Source of the DNA: Roseovarius sp. | GTDB lineage: Bacteria; Pseudomonadota; Alphaproteobacteria; Rhodobacterales; Rhodobacteraceae | Assembly: GCF_027019125.1 (NCBI RefSeq) | Contig: NZ_JALUXE010000002.1 | Span: 124,001-188,000 of the forward strand | Length of the DNA: 64,000 nucleotides | Direction: 5' to 3' | In this document: in pieces, positions 36,302-45,416 of the stretch | Layout of the letters: each line of letters starts with the position of its first letter | Position numbering within the stretch: the stretch's first letter is position 1 | Position numbers and translations under genes: made by a program | The notes under the pieces: generated by a model | Told to the model about the DNA's origin: nothing | The model's database searches: none | Seen by the model: the letters and a program-made list of their open reading frames with translations, nothing else

Positions 36302-38032
36302 TTACAGGAACTGGAAATCATCCACGGTCAGTTGAGATGCCGCGATGCCTTCGACGAGGATCGTATTGCCATTCACGGTCATCTGCGCGCCCGCCGCCGT
36401 GTCGACGATATTCATCGCCGCAACGAAACCCGCCAGACCGTTGCCGCCGTTGTTGATGTTCTCAACTCCGGTGTCGGGATCGAAGCGGCGGATGAAGAAG
36501 CGGTCGATGCCATCCTCGAAATCGGTGACGATATCCAGTTCGCCCTCGAAGAAGGAGGCGAAGACGAATTGATCCGCGCCGCTGCCGCCGGTGATCACAT
36601 CGTTACCGGCCCCGCCATTGATCGTGTCATTGCCCGTGCCGCCGTCGATGGTGTCATTGCGCCCGCCACCGGCGAGGAAGTCGTTGCCGTCGCCGCCCGA
36701 GATGCTGTCGTCGCCTTCGCCGCCACCGACGCTATCGTTACCGGCACCCGCATCAATCGTGTCGCGCCCGGTGCCGCCGCCAATGTCGTCATTGCCCGCG
36801 CCCGCGTCGATACTGTCATTGGCAAAGCTGCCGGACATGCTGTCATTGCCGTCGCCGCCCGAAAGCGTGTCATTGTCCGCCCCGCCGGCGACCAGGTCAT
36901 TCCCAGCACCGCCCGTGATGCTATCCGCGCCAAAACCGCCGCCGATGATGTCATCCCCATCGCCACCGTCGATGGTGTCATTCCCCAGACCACCACCGAT
37001 GTTGTCGTGGCCGAGGCCGCCGGAGATCAGATCATTGCCGTCGGAGCCGGAAATGGAATCGTTGCCGCCGCCCCCATCCAGCGAGTCATTGCCGCGGCCG
37101 CCCGCAAGCCCGTCATTGCCCTGCCCCCCGATCAGAGTGTCGTTGTCATCGGAGCCAATAAGGGTATCCCCCCCCTCTGCCGCCGCAAGGAACACGCCGG
37201 GACGCCCGACGATTTCCTCGATCAGATCGCTGACCAGAACGGTTTGGTCCTCAAATTCGATTTGCTCGATACTGATCAGATCATCCACGCCCTCATTGGG
37301 CGAGGTGATGCGCAAGCCGGTCTCGGTCAGGGTGATCTGAAACTCGCTCCGCGCGCCAATCTCATATCTAGCCCTATCGAAACCCTCGCCGCCGTCCAGC
37401 AGATCATCGCCCTCGCCGCCGTTCAGCACGTCATTGCCATCCAGCCCTTGCAGGGTATCCTGCCCTTCTCCGCCTGTGAGAAAGTCAGGACCGCTGGTGC
37501 CGATCACGAGATCATCGACGGAGAGTTCCGACATCGTCGTGTTCGCGAACGCAGCCAGCGAAATAGGCTGGTTTGCGCTAAAAGGCCCTTGGGTCACCGG
37601 GTTACCTGCGACGATCGACGACACGTACTGCCGGAAAGACGCAAGATCCGTGGGCTGCGTCAGGGAAGAGTTGCCAAGCTGGAAGAAGTAATTGTCATTG
37701 GTCTCGAAATTGAAGAACGACAGCATAACGGCAGAGCCGGATGTGGTCGTCAGCAGGCCCAAAGACGGCTGATCAATCGGGCTAGCAGCCAGTCTCAGGT
37801 CAATGCCCTCAAGGCGCGCCACCTGAAAATCGCCGAGGTTGTTGATGATGACGTCCGGCACGTCTCCGGCGGTGGCGGGTTCTGCGAAGCGATAAGAGAA
37901 TTGATCGGTCGGAACTGACAGCTCTAGCGACACTGTCCTGAAGTTTTCCGCGACAACCGAAATCGTGCCATTCGGCAACAAGAAAAAGTCATCAATACGC
38001 GCGGCAAAGCCGTTGACTGTAAAAAGATTCAT
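36302..38032 (-). CDS. RTX calcium-binding repeat protein
   Basis: A 576-residue secreted-type protein. Residues 1-180 form a non-repeat domain (MNLFTVNGFAARIDDFFLL) that I do not recognise. Then come about four nonapeptide repeats, a short beta segment (LTETGLRITSPNEGVDDLI), and a block of about 18-20 GGxGxDxIx repeats (about 290-480). The C-terminal domain of about 95 residues starts GADQFVF and ends with LTVDDFQFL. RTX proteins leave by type I secretion and fold on binding calcium; no such transporter is in this window. The start at 38032 has AGGTGA upstream. The repeat block and C-terminal domain closely match the next gene. Confidence 0.88.
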   Translation of the reverse strand: MNLFTVNGFAARIDDFFLLPNGTISVVAENFRTVSLELSVPTDQFSYRFAEPATAGDVPDVIINNLGDFQVARLEGIDLRLAASPIDQPSLGLLTTTSGSAVMLSFFNFETNDNYFFQLGNSSLTQPTDLASFRQYVSSIVAGNPVTQGPFSANQPISLAAFANTTMSELSVDDLVIGTSGPDFLTGGEGQDTLQGLDGNDVLNGGEGDDLLDGGEGFDRARYEIGARSEFQITLTETGLRITSPNEGVDDLISIEQIEFEDQTVLVSDLIEEIVGRPGVFLAAAEGGDTLIGSDDNDTLIGGQGNDGLAGGRGNDSLDGGGGNDSISGSDGNDLISGGLGHDNIGGGLGNDTIDGGDGDDIIGGGFGADSITGGAGNDLVAGGADNDTLSGGDGNDSMSGSFANDSIDAGAGNDDIGGGTGRDTIDAGAGNDSVGGGEGDDSISGGDGNDFLAGGGRNDTIDGGTGNDTINGGAGNDVITGGSGADQFVFASFFEGELDIVTDFEDGIDRFFIRRFDPDTGVENINNGGNGLAGFVAAMNIVDTAAGAQMTVNGNTILVEGIAASQLTVDDFQFL

Positions 38033-38185
38033 GAACTCACCTAGCAAAGATCTCTTCGCTCGGTAGAGCCGAACACATCCAGTTTCAAGCACAGAGTACT
38101 CGGCCGCCGAGCGGTTCTTCGCCGGTCGGATCGACAGGGGCTAAGAGGCACGCTGAACGTGCCAGGGTATCTCTGCGCGACACTG

Positions 38186-41098
38186 TCAGAGGAACTGAAA
38201 ATCCTCGAGCGTCAGCTGTGCCGCCGTGATGTCTTCGACAAGGATGACGTTACCATTCACGGTCATCTGCGCGCCTGCAACGGTGTCGATGATGTTCATC
38301 GCCGTCACAAACCCGGCCAGACCGTTGCCGCCGTTGTTGATGTTCTCAAACCCGGTGTCGGGATCAAAGCGGCGGATGAAGAAGCTGTCGATGCCATCCT
38401 CGAAATCGGTGATCACGTCTACCTCGCCCTCGGAGAAGGACGAGAACACGAATTGATCGGCGCCTGCACCGCCGTTCATGCGGTCATTGCCCGCGCCGCC
38501 ATTGATCGTGTCATTACCCGCGCCGCCACTGATGACATCGTCGCGGCCACCTCCGGCGAGGAAATCATTACCGTCTTCGCCAAGGATGTTGTCATTTCCT
38601 TCGCCGCCCCCGACCCGGTCATCGCCCACGCCAGCGTTGATGGTATCCTTGCCCGCCCCGCCGCCGATGTCATCGTTGCCATCATTGCCGAAAATGAGGT
38701 CTGTGCCAAAGCTGCCCGACATGCTGTCATTGCCTGCGCCGCCCGAGAGGGTGTCGTCATCCGCGCCACCCCCGACCACGTCATTGCCCGCGCCGCCCGA
38801 GATGCTATCCTGACCAAAGCCACCGCCGATGGTGTCATTGCCATCTCCGCCGTCGATGCTGTCATCGCCCAGGCCACCGCCGATATTGTCGTGCCCAAGG
38901 CCGCCCAGCACGAAATCATCGCCGTCCGAGGCAGAGATACGGTCGTCGCCCGCTGCGCCATCGAGGCTATCATTTCCCTGACCGCCAGAGATCGTGTCAT
39001 TGCCGGCTCCGCCGAGCAGCGTGTCGTTCTCATCCGTGCCGACCAGGGACTGTCCGGAGTCTTCACCGACCACGAAACCCCCGCCGAAATCGGGCAATCC
39101 GGTCAGCACCGCCGCTACGGAAACCGTCTGATCCGCGAATTCCATCCATTCCACGCCAATCAGATCGTCGATGCCAAGCGCGGAGGTCACACGCAATCCA
39201 TTCGGGATAACGCTGAAGGTGACAGATGCCCTTGTAATGGTGTCGAAAACCGCGACGTCTTCGCCAATGTCGCCCCGGAGGAGATCATCGCCCAGCCCCC
39301 CGATCAGGCGGTCATCGCCTGCGCCGCCGTTCAACGTATCATCGCCCGCCCCGCCGTTCAGGATAAAGCGTGGACCATCCACCCGCGTATGGTGATCCTC
39401 TTCGCCGGGCACGTCGCCCAGGCTGAGCGGGTCATCGCCGACGGTCACGGTCACAACGCGGCGGGCCTGTCCCGGCGCGGCGGCGACGCCTTCGGTCACG
39501 GCCTCAAGGTTCATGTAGACCAGCGACCACGCCTGCATCGTGATGAGGAAGGCATCCAGCTCTTCGGCAGAAATGAGATCGAGGAACTCGGTTTCGATCA
39601 CGACCTGTGCCGCCTTTTCGTCCTGTCCGCCTGCCCCGCCATCCCAGAGTTCGGAATAGGAGATCCGATAGAGGGTGGCGGAAGGATCGCGCACGGCGCT
39701 GAAATCGAGCGTCTTGTCGCTTGCCGTCCCGCTCAGGTCGGCAAGGATGAAAAACGAGTCCGGCCCGTTCTCGAAGCCGTGGATCGTGATATTGTCCGCT
39801 TCGAGGAAATCCAGAACTGGGGTCATGCCGATGGCCTGGTTCAAGAGCGCATAGGATTCACCGGCGATGGTCAGATGGCCGCGACAGCTGCAGACCAGGG
39901 TGACAGACCGGCTGTTGTTGAAGAGCGACGGCCAGTAATGCGCCGTGGTCACGTCATGCGTGACCATCTCGTAGAACATGGCCACATCCAGGATCGCGTG
40001 TTGCAGCCCGCGGTTATTGGCCTCGTTCACGTCGCCGATGCGGCTGACGTTCCATTCGGTGATGTAATAGTCGAGTTCAGGCAGTGTCGGGTCGCGGCCC
40101 GCGGCATTCATGCGAAAAAATTCGAGTTGGCTAAAGCCGAATTGTTCCTGCGTATCGACTGCACCAAGCCCACCGTCGAGGAAGTAATGTTCGCTGATGG
40201 CGTCGATGGCGTTGGATGCCTCGGATGTGTCGAATGTGAAGACGGTGCCATCGTCGGCCTGAACATAGACAGAGTCGTGCCCCAAGGCAGAGATAATCGC
40301 CGCGTTCTGCGTGCGCGCGCTGCCCTGCGACGGCACGGTGACTTCTGTAAGTTGGCTGAGCGGCGGAACACCGGCACCGCCGATTTTCCAAGGCTCGTAG
40401 ACAAAATGCGTGAGCGGATCGACAAACAGCTGGCCGTCGCCATTGGGGGAGTAGACGCCAGCCGAGCTCAGGGTCTGGACCACGATATCGGGCTGACTGG
40501 CGCGAGAAATGCCCAGATTCAAAAGGGTATTTTCAACCGTTTGCGCGACAGCTGCGGCCAAGTTTCCGTATTCACGCGCAGCCATGCGCCCGGAGCCCCA
40601 GAATTCATTGCCGATTTCGAAGGCGTCGATCTGCACGCCGGCTTCCGCCGCTTCCGTTACCGCCATGGCAACGAAATCCGCGACGTCCTGAAGATACTCG
40701 ACCGAGACCAGACGGTCGCCATAATTGCCCGCGAGAAGCGCCTCACCGGCGGATTGGCTGAAGCCCACGGCCGTTGGAATGACAAGGGTCGTGGACGTGC
40801 CAAGGCTGGCCGAGAAATCCAGGAAATCGGAAAAAGCGATCAGATCAAGCTCGCCGCTATTCTCGAATGACCCGACCGTGCGCTCGTGACTGCCGCCGGC
40901 GATATCGGAAATGTCGAAATGGCTCTCGGTAATCGAGCCCCCGGGAAACCGCAGAGAGGTGATTTTTGCTTCGGTGAACCTGTCGAGAACCTTGTCGCGC
41001 AGAGAGATATCCGTCGTGATTGTCAGATTGGTGCCAAACATGTCGGGGGTCACGACAGTGCCCGTGTTTTCATCTGTCTGATCGACAACGCGTATCAT
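38186..41098 (-). CDS. RTX protein with N-terminal clan-A glycoside hydrolase-like domain
   Basis: A 970-residue protein. Residues about 1-560 resemble a TIM-barrel glycoside hydrolase of clan GH-A (GH39/GH51/GH79 type): FPGGSITES near residue 52, the acid/base glutamate E165 in AFEIGNEFWGSG, and the nucleophile E348 in DYYITEWNVS. Then come three or four RTX nonapeptides, a GLRVTSALGIDDLI beta segment, about 19 more repeats (about 690-865) and a C-terminal domain starting GADQFVF and ending LTLEDFQFL. There is no Sec signal, consistent with type I secretion. AGGA lies 8 bases before the ATG. Substrate unknown; it likely cuts an extracellular polysaccharide. Confidence 0.85.
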   Translation of the reverse strand: MIRVVDQTDENTGTVVTPDMFGTNLTITTDISLRDKVLDRFTEAKITSLRFPGGSITESHFDISDIAGGSHERTVGSFENSGELDLIAFSDFLDFSASLGTSTTLVIPTAVGFSQSAGEALLAGNYGDRLVSVEYLQDVADFVAMAVTEAAEAGVQIDAFEIGNEFWGSGRMAAREYGNLAAAVAQTVENTLLNLGISRASQPDIVVQTLSSAGVYSPNGDGQLFVDPLTHFVYEPWKIGGAGVPPLSQLTEVTVPSQGSARTQNAAIISALGHDSVYVQADDGTVFTFDTSEASNAIDAISEHYFLDGGLGAVDTQEQFGFSQLEFFRMNAAGRDPTLPELDYYITEWNVSRIGDVNEANNRGLQHAILDVAMFYEMVTHDVTTAHYWPSLFNNSRSVTLVCSCRGHLTIAGESYALLNQAIGMTPVLDFLEADNITIHGFENGPDSFFILADLSGTASDKTLDFSAVRDPSATLYRISYSELWDGGAGGQDEKAAQVVIETEFLDLISAEELDAFLITMQAWSLVYMNLEAVTEGVAAAPGQARRVVTVTVGDDPLSLGDVPGEEDHHTRVDGPRFILNGGAGDDTLNGGAGDDRLIGGLGDDLLRGDIGEDVAVFDTITRASVTFSVIPNGLRVTSALGIDDLIGVEWMEFADQTVSVAAVLTGLPDFGGGFVVGEDSGQSLVGTDENDTLLGGAGNDTISGGQGNDSLDGAAGDDRISASDGDDFVLGGLGHDNIGGGLGDDSIDGGDGNDTIGGGFGQDSISGGAGNDVVGGGADDDTLSGGAGNDSMSGSFGTDLIFGNDGNDDIGGGAGKDTINAGVGDDRVGGGEGNDNILGEDGNDFLAGGGRDDVISGGAGNDTINGGAGNDRMNGGAGADQFVFSSFSEGEVDVITDFEDGIDSFFIRRFDPDTGFENINNGGNGLAGFVTAMNIIDTVAGAQMTVNGNVILVEDITAAQLTLEDFQFL

Positions 41099-41658
41099 TC
41101 ACATATCCTGAGACTATGAAACACAGGTCGAAAAACTCGCAAAAGTGAAACTCTAAAACAATAAAACTACCCATAGTTTAATTTTCCGAATTTTGAAAGC
41201 TATCCTTATGGGGTAGATCCATGGGAAATGCTGCAAATTGCGTGCAAAGCGCCTGCCAAAGCCGCGGGTAAAGAGAAATTTTTTGTATCCGTTTACCTTA
41301 CCGCGCAGCAGACAAGCCCAAGCTGTTCAGGCAAAGCGCCGTACGGATCAGGAAAACCGCATCGCGAGAAGCGTTCAAACAGCTTCGGGCGGGATAGGTA
41401 TGCTATTGTTTCAAAGGGGTTTCCTGCATGACCTCGGCCTTTTCCGGCTTATTGCGGGTATCCTGATTGTCGCGATACCGCGTTCGGGCATATTGCCGTG
41501 GGGCCAGAGCACCCCACCAGATTTCCTGCAAGAATGCGCGATCCCTCGCCACATTTGCCCCGCCCGCGACAATTTTAGTGTCGAAACGCCGCTGCTTAGG
41601 GATTAAGAGGGCGTCAAAATCTCGACGGAACACTCTTTTGCAAGAACGGACAGACAGC
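41099..41658. other. 560-base intergenic region, no gene recognised
   Basis: Divergent region between the RTX hydrolase gene and the methyltransferase gene. The first 120 bases are AT-rich and should hold the RTX promoter. CTACCCATAG (about 41166-41175) and CTTATGGGGTAG (about 41205-41216) form an imperfect inverted repeat there. The remainder is open in short frames on the plus strand, but these have no ribosome site, codon bias or recognisable product. No tRNA or terminator seen. Confidence 0.5.
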
Positions 41659-42336
41659 ATGACCTCTTACGGACGCGGCAATCCCAGCCCCGAATATCTC
41701 GACATGGTGGCCATGTATGAGCGGCTGCATGAAGAGGGCGAAGCGGCGGCGGGCAAGTCCGGCACGCAGACTTTTCCGGGCAAGATGCTGATCCGCCATG
41801 CGCCGGGCATCAAGGAGATGATCGAACGCACGGGCGCTGCCGATATTCTGGATTACGGCGCGGGCAAGGGCGTGGGGTACGACCTGCGCGACGTGGCGCT
41901 GAGCAAGGACAAGGTGGTGCCCAGCATTCAGGACTATTGGGGCGTTGCCGATATCCGTTGCTATGATCCCGGCCACGAGCCCTTCAAGGAATTGCCGGAC
42001 CGGCAATATGACGGGGTGATCTGCACCGATGTTCTCGAACATATCACCACGCCCGATGTCCCCTGGATCGTGGATGAGATGTTCGGCTATGCGCGCAAGT
42101 TTCTTTATGCCAATGTCGCCTGCTATCCGGCGGTCAAGGTGCTGCCCAACGGGCAGAATGTGCATTGCACCGTGAAGTCGCCGGAATGGTGGGCCGGTCT
42201 CTTTCATGCCATCGCCATGCGGCACACGGATGTCTCTTACCGGCTGATCACCTCGACCGCGACGGGGCGCAAGAAAAAGTTCGGCTTCGCCAAGAACCGC
42301 AAGAAAGAATACCAAACCGTGGAGCGGATGGCCTGA
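41659..42336 (+). CDS. SAM-dependent methyltransferase-like protein
   Basis: A 225-residue protein with a class I methyltransferase core: ILDYGAGKGVGYDLRDVAL (motif I, about 67-85), an acidic end of the second strand in DIRCYDPGHEPFKELP, and DGVICTDVLEHITTPDVPW (motif IV region). The C terminus is basic (TGRKKKFGFAKNRKKEY). The methyl acceptor is unknown. First gene of a plus-strand run into acyltransferase and sulfotransferase genes, so a surface-glycan or lipid substrate is reasonable. The start at 41659 is the only ATG close to the domain; the upstream sequence lacks coding character. Confidence 0.78.
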   Translation: MTSYGRGNPSPEYLDMVAMYERLHEEGEAAAGKSGTQTFPGKMLIRHAPGIKEMIERTGAADILDYGAGKGVGYDLRDVALSKDKVVPSIQDYWGVADIRCYDPGHEPFKELPDRQYDGVICTDVLEHITTPDVPWIVDEMFGYARKFLYANVACYPAVKVLPNGQNVHCTVKSPEWWAGLFHAIAMRHTDVSYRLITSTATGRKKKFGFAKNRKKEYQTVERMA

Positions 42337-42383
42337 TCCGCGCCTGCGCTGTCAGAGCCTGACGTGTCCCGAGTAGTGATGTC

Positions 42384-44333
42384 ATGAAGTATCGCCCCGA
42401 AATTGACGGCCTGCGTGCCGTGGCCATCCTGCCTGTGGTGCTCTATCACGCCGGTCTCTCCTTGTTTCCCGGCGGGTTTGTCGGCGTCGATGTGTTCTTT
42501 GTCATCTCGGGCTATCTGATCACCTCGATCATTCTGGGCGAGCGCGCAGCGGGCAGCTTTACACTGGCTGGCTTTTACGGCCGCCGGATCCGGCGTATCT
42601 TTCCGGCGCTGTTCGTGATGATGGGGATCAGCTATCCCGTCGCCTGGGCGTTGCTTGATCCCTCGGCGATGGCCGAGTTTTCCGGCAGTATCGCCGCCTC
42701 GACCGTATTCTTCGCGAATGTCTACTTTCTGGAGGTGAGCGGCTATTTCGCGACCGCCGCAGAGTTCAAGCCGCTCTTGCACAACTGGAGCCTCTCGGTC
42801 GAAGAACAGTTCTACCTGCTGTTCCCGATGGCGGTTTTGCTGACATGGCGAGCCGGGGCAAAATGGCAGGGTCGCATTTTCCTGGCGGTGGCGCTCATCA
42901 GCCTTGGCCTCGCCCAGTGGCAGATCGCGCGGGGCAATGAGGCGCGCGCGTTCTTTCTGCTCTATGCGCGGTTGTGGGAATTGATGGTGGGCGTTCTCGT
43001 GGCCTACTGGCTGGCAACACCTCAAGGGGCCGCCCTGCGCGAGAGCGGTCGCTGGCGGCACGGCGCGCTCCTCGGGCTGGCGCTGATCCTCGGGGCAGTG
43101 TTTGCCTATGACACCGAAACGCCGTTTCCGGGTGTGGCCGCGCTTTTGCCCTGTGTTGGGGCGGCGCTGGTCATCGCCTGTGCCACGGGGCAGAGCACGA
43201 CCGGCCGACTGCTGGGTTGGCGTCCGGTGGTCTTTGTGGGGCTGGTCAGCTATTCGCTCTATCTCTGGCACGTGCCGGCACTGGTTTTTACGCGGATCGG
43301 CACGGGGCGCGATGATCTCTGGCTGATGCTCGCTGCCTGTGCGGTGGCTTTTGCCCTCGCCGTGATCAGCTGGCGCTATGTAGAGCGGCCGTTCCGGCGC
43401 ATGCACGCGTTGCCGCCCCTGCGTCTTTTCGGAACGGCGGCGGTGTGCATGGCCGTGCTGGGCGGACTTGGTCTATTGGGGCAGGAAACCGACGGGTATC
43501 GCGCGCATTACCTTGAGCACAGGCTCGATCCCGTGACACGCGCCAATTACGAACGGTTCAGCCCGACCGCCACCCGCTCGCGCGTGGCCGATGACGGCTG
43601 CCGCTTTCGCGATGAAGAGCTGAAAGAGGATTTCGGTGCGCGGTTGCAGGATTGCGCCGCGCAGCATGGGCCGGGGATTTTCGTCCTGGGCGACTCGCAC
43701 GCCGAGAATGTCTATAACGCCCTGCGCAGCACCGAGCGGTTTCCGTTCCTGGTGGGCCTGACACGGGGGGGGTGCCGCCCCTATCAGTACAAGGCCAAAT
43801 GTTCCTATGAGGCAGCGATTGAGTTCCTAGAGGCGCATCGTGATGCGGTGGCGCAGGTGGTTTTCCATGTCTCGGGGTCGCATTACATTCTCGATCATCG
43901 CAACGAGGGCGACAGTGACGCAGCCTTTGAGCCGGGCAGCGAGGCGCGCATCGCCGAAGAGAATATCACCCTCACCTCTGCCTATCTGGCACGGCTGCCT
44001 GAGGGGCTTGATGTGCTCTGGCTTGGCCCCTTTGCCGAGGCGCGGGTGGATCTGAGCAATCCCGGCAATTACAGCCCTGAGCGTCTACGCTTCAACCCTG
44101 TGTCATTGGCGCATTTTGACGTGTTGGAAGCGCGGATCGAAGCCGAAGCCGAAGCACAGAATGCTTATCGTTATGTTTCGCTGATCGACGCGCTCGATTT
44201 CGATCAGGACGCGCTTTTGCAGGGCGACTGCCTGACCTTCTGGGACGTGGATCATTTCAGCCCCTGCGGCGAGCATATCTTTGGCCCGACCATCGCGGAT
44301 CTGGTGTTGGGCAAGGCTCCGCTGACGCAGTGA
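42384..44333 (+). CDS. Acyltransferase 3 (OafA/YrhL) with C-terminal SGNH domain
   Basis: A 649-residue membrane enzyme. Residues 1-370 form the acyltransferase-3 domain with about ten membrane helices: YRPEIDGLRAVAILPVVLYH with the catalytic His, VGVDVFFVISGYLIT, GRRIRRIFPAL and HNWSLSVEEQFYL. The periplasmic C-terminal part (about 420-649) is an SGNH hydrolase-like domain with block I in FVLGDSHAENVYNAL and a late D/H pair in WDVDHFSPCGEHIF. Such fusions O-acetylate LPS, peptidoglycan or exopolysaccharide. No ribosome site stands out before the ATG. Confidence 0.92.
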   Translation: MKYRPEIDGLRAVAILPVVLYHAGLSLFPGGFVGVDVFFVISGYLITSIILGERAAGSFTLAGFYGRRIRRIFPALFVMMGISYPVAWALLDPSAMAEFSGSIAASTVFFANVYFLEVSGYFATAAEFKPLLHNWSLSVEEQFYLLFPMAVLLTWRAGAKWQGRIFLAVALISLGLAQWQIARGNEARAFFLLYARLWELMVGVLVAYWLATPQGAALRESGRWRHGALLGLALILGAVFAYDTETPFPGVAALLPCVGAALVIACATGQSTTGRLLGWRPVVFVGLVSYSLYLWHVPALVFTRIGTGRDDLWLMLAACAVAFALAVISWRYVERPFRRMHALPPLRLFGTAAVCMAVLGGLGLLGQETDGYRAHYLEHRLDPVTRANYERFSPTATRSRVADDGCRFRDEELKEDFGARLQDCAAQHGPGIFVLGDSHAENVYNALRSTERFPFLVGLTRGGCRPYQYKAKCSYEAAIEFLEAHRDAVAQVVFHVSGSHYILDHRNEGDSDAAFEPGSEARIAEENITLTSAYLARLPEGLDVLWLGPFAEARVDLSNPGNYSPERLRFNPVSLAHFDVLEARIEAEAEAQNAYRYVSLIDALDFDQDALLQGDCLTFWDVDHFSPCGEHIFGPTIADLVLGKAPLTQ

Positions 44334-44435
44334 CGCTTTTGATATGGCAAATTGGACGTAGAATGGGTATGCGACCCCCAAAACCGGTCACGGCGCACAG
44401 GTCTGTCGTGACACCGGCAGAAAAGGCCCAAAACC

Positions 44436-45416
44436 ATGCGTGACACCCTCCGTCTTCTTCGTGCCTCCTTTCCCGAGGCCAGCAAGGTCGTCTGGCGCAA
44501 GGCCAGCCGACGCCTGCTCAAGCTCAAGATGGACATGACGGGAGCGGATCAGCAGACGCGCATCCGCGCCGAACGCCAGATGCGCGGGCGCGAGCAATTC
44601 GCCAGCCTGCAACGCGCCGATGCGGTGGTCGTGTCCTTTGGCAAGAGCGGGCGCACATGGCTGAGGGTCATGATCTCGCGGCTCTATCAACAGGTCTATG
44701 ATCTGCCCGAGGATATTCTCATCGGCTTTGACAATTTCCACAACATGGACCGCCGCGCGCCACGCCTGTTCTTTACCCATGACAATTACATCGGCGATTT
44801 CACCGGAAACACCGACAACAAAGCGGATTTCTACGACAAGAAGGTGCTCTTGATGATGCGCGACCCGCGCGATGTCGCGGTGTCGCAATTCTTTCAATGG
44901 CGCTATCGCATGCCGTCGGAAAAGAAACTGCTCAACGAATACCCGGCCCATGACGAAGATACGCCGATTTACGACTTTGTGCTGCACGAGGGCGGTGGCC
45001 TGCCCAAGATCATCGACTTCATGAACCTCTGGGCGCGGGAAATGGACAAGATGCGCGCGCTCTGCCTCATCCGCTATGAGGACATGCGCGCCAATCCCCA
45101 CACGGTGCTGACCGAGGTCGCACAGTTTCTCGAAATTCCCGCCGATGCCGCCGTGATCCAGGAGGCCGTGGAGTATGCGGATTTCGAGAATATGAAGAAG
45201 AAAGAGGCCGACAGCGGATTCCGTCTGAGTGGCGCGCGCGTCGCCCCCGGAGACAAGAGCAACCCGGACAGCTACAAGACCCGGCGCGCCAAGGTGGGCG
45301 GCTACCGCGATTATTTCGACGACGCGCAAGTTGCGGTGATCGACGCGCTGGTCGAGGCGCGGCTTGATCCCGTCTATCGCTACGGCGCGTCCGCCAAACC
45401 GGATAGCGCGGGTTAA
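44436..45416 (+). CDS. PAPS-dependent sulfotransferase (first copy)
   Basis: A 326-residue sulfotransferase-domain protein. The 5'-phosphosulfate loop is FGKSGRTWLR (68-77) and the 3'-phosphate motif is RDPRDVAVSQFF (142-153). The C-terminal KxGGYRDYF segment (KVGGYRDYFDDAQV) matches the PAPS-contacting RKGxxGDWK-type region of cytosolic sulfotransferases. It is soluble. Its stop codon directly abuts the ATG of the next gene (ELM1 family). Closely related to the second copy at 50965. The acceptor is unknown; the cluster context points to a glycolipid or sphingolipid head group. Confidence 0.9.
   Translation: MRDTLRLLRASFPEASKVVWRKASRRLLKLKMDMTGADQQTRIRAERQMRGREQFASLQRADAVVVSFGKSGRTWLRVMISRLYQQVYDLPEDILIGFDNFHNMDRRAPRLFFTHDNYIGDFTGNTDNKADFYDKKVLLMMRDPRDVAVSQFFQWRYRMPSEKKLLNEYPAHDEDTPIYDFVLHEGGGLPKIIDFMNLWAREMDKMRALCLIRYEDMRANPHTVLTEVAQFLEIPADAAVIQEAVEYADFENMKKKEADSGFRLSGARVAPGDKSNPDSYKTRRAKVGGYRDYFDDAQVAVIDALVEARLDPVYRYGASAKPDSAG

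Noticed and set aside
36332-37918. Long plus-strand reading frame opposite the first RTX gene
   Set aside because: It mirrors the GC-rich repeat codons of the RTX gene; its product is a low-complexity string of Val/Ile/Ala repeats with no start site signals.
38159-40870. A 903-codon plus-strand frame opposite the second RTX gene
   Set aside because: Antisense shadow of the RTX repeats and hydrolase; no family similarity and no ribosome site.
41228-41606. Two short plus-strand frames in the 560-base gap
   Set aside because: No ribosome site, no codon bias and no recognisable product.
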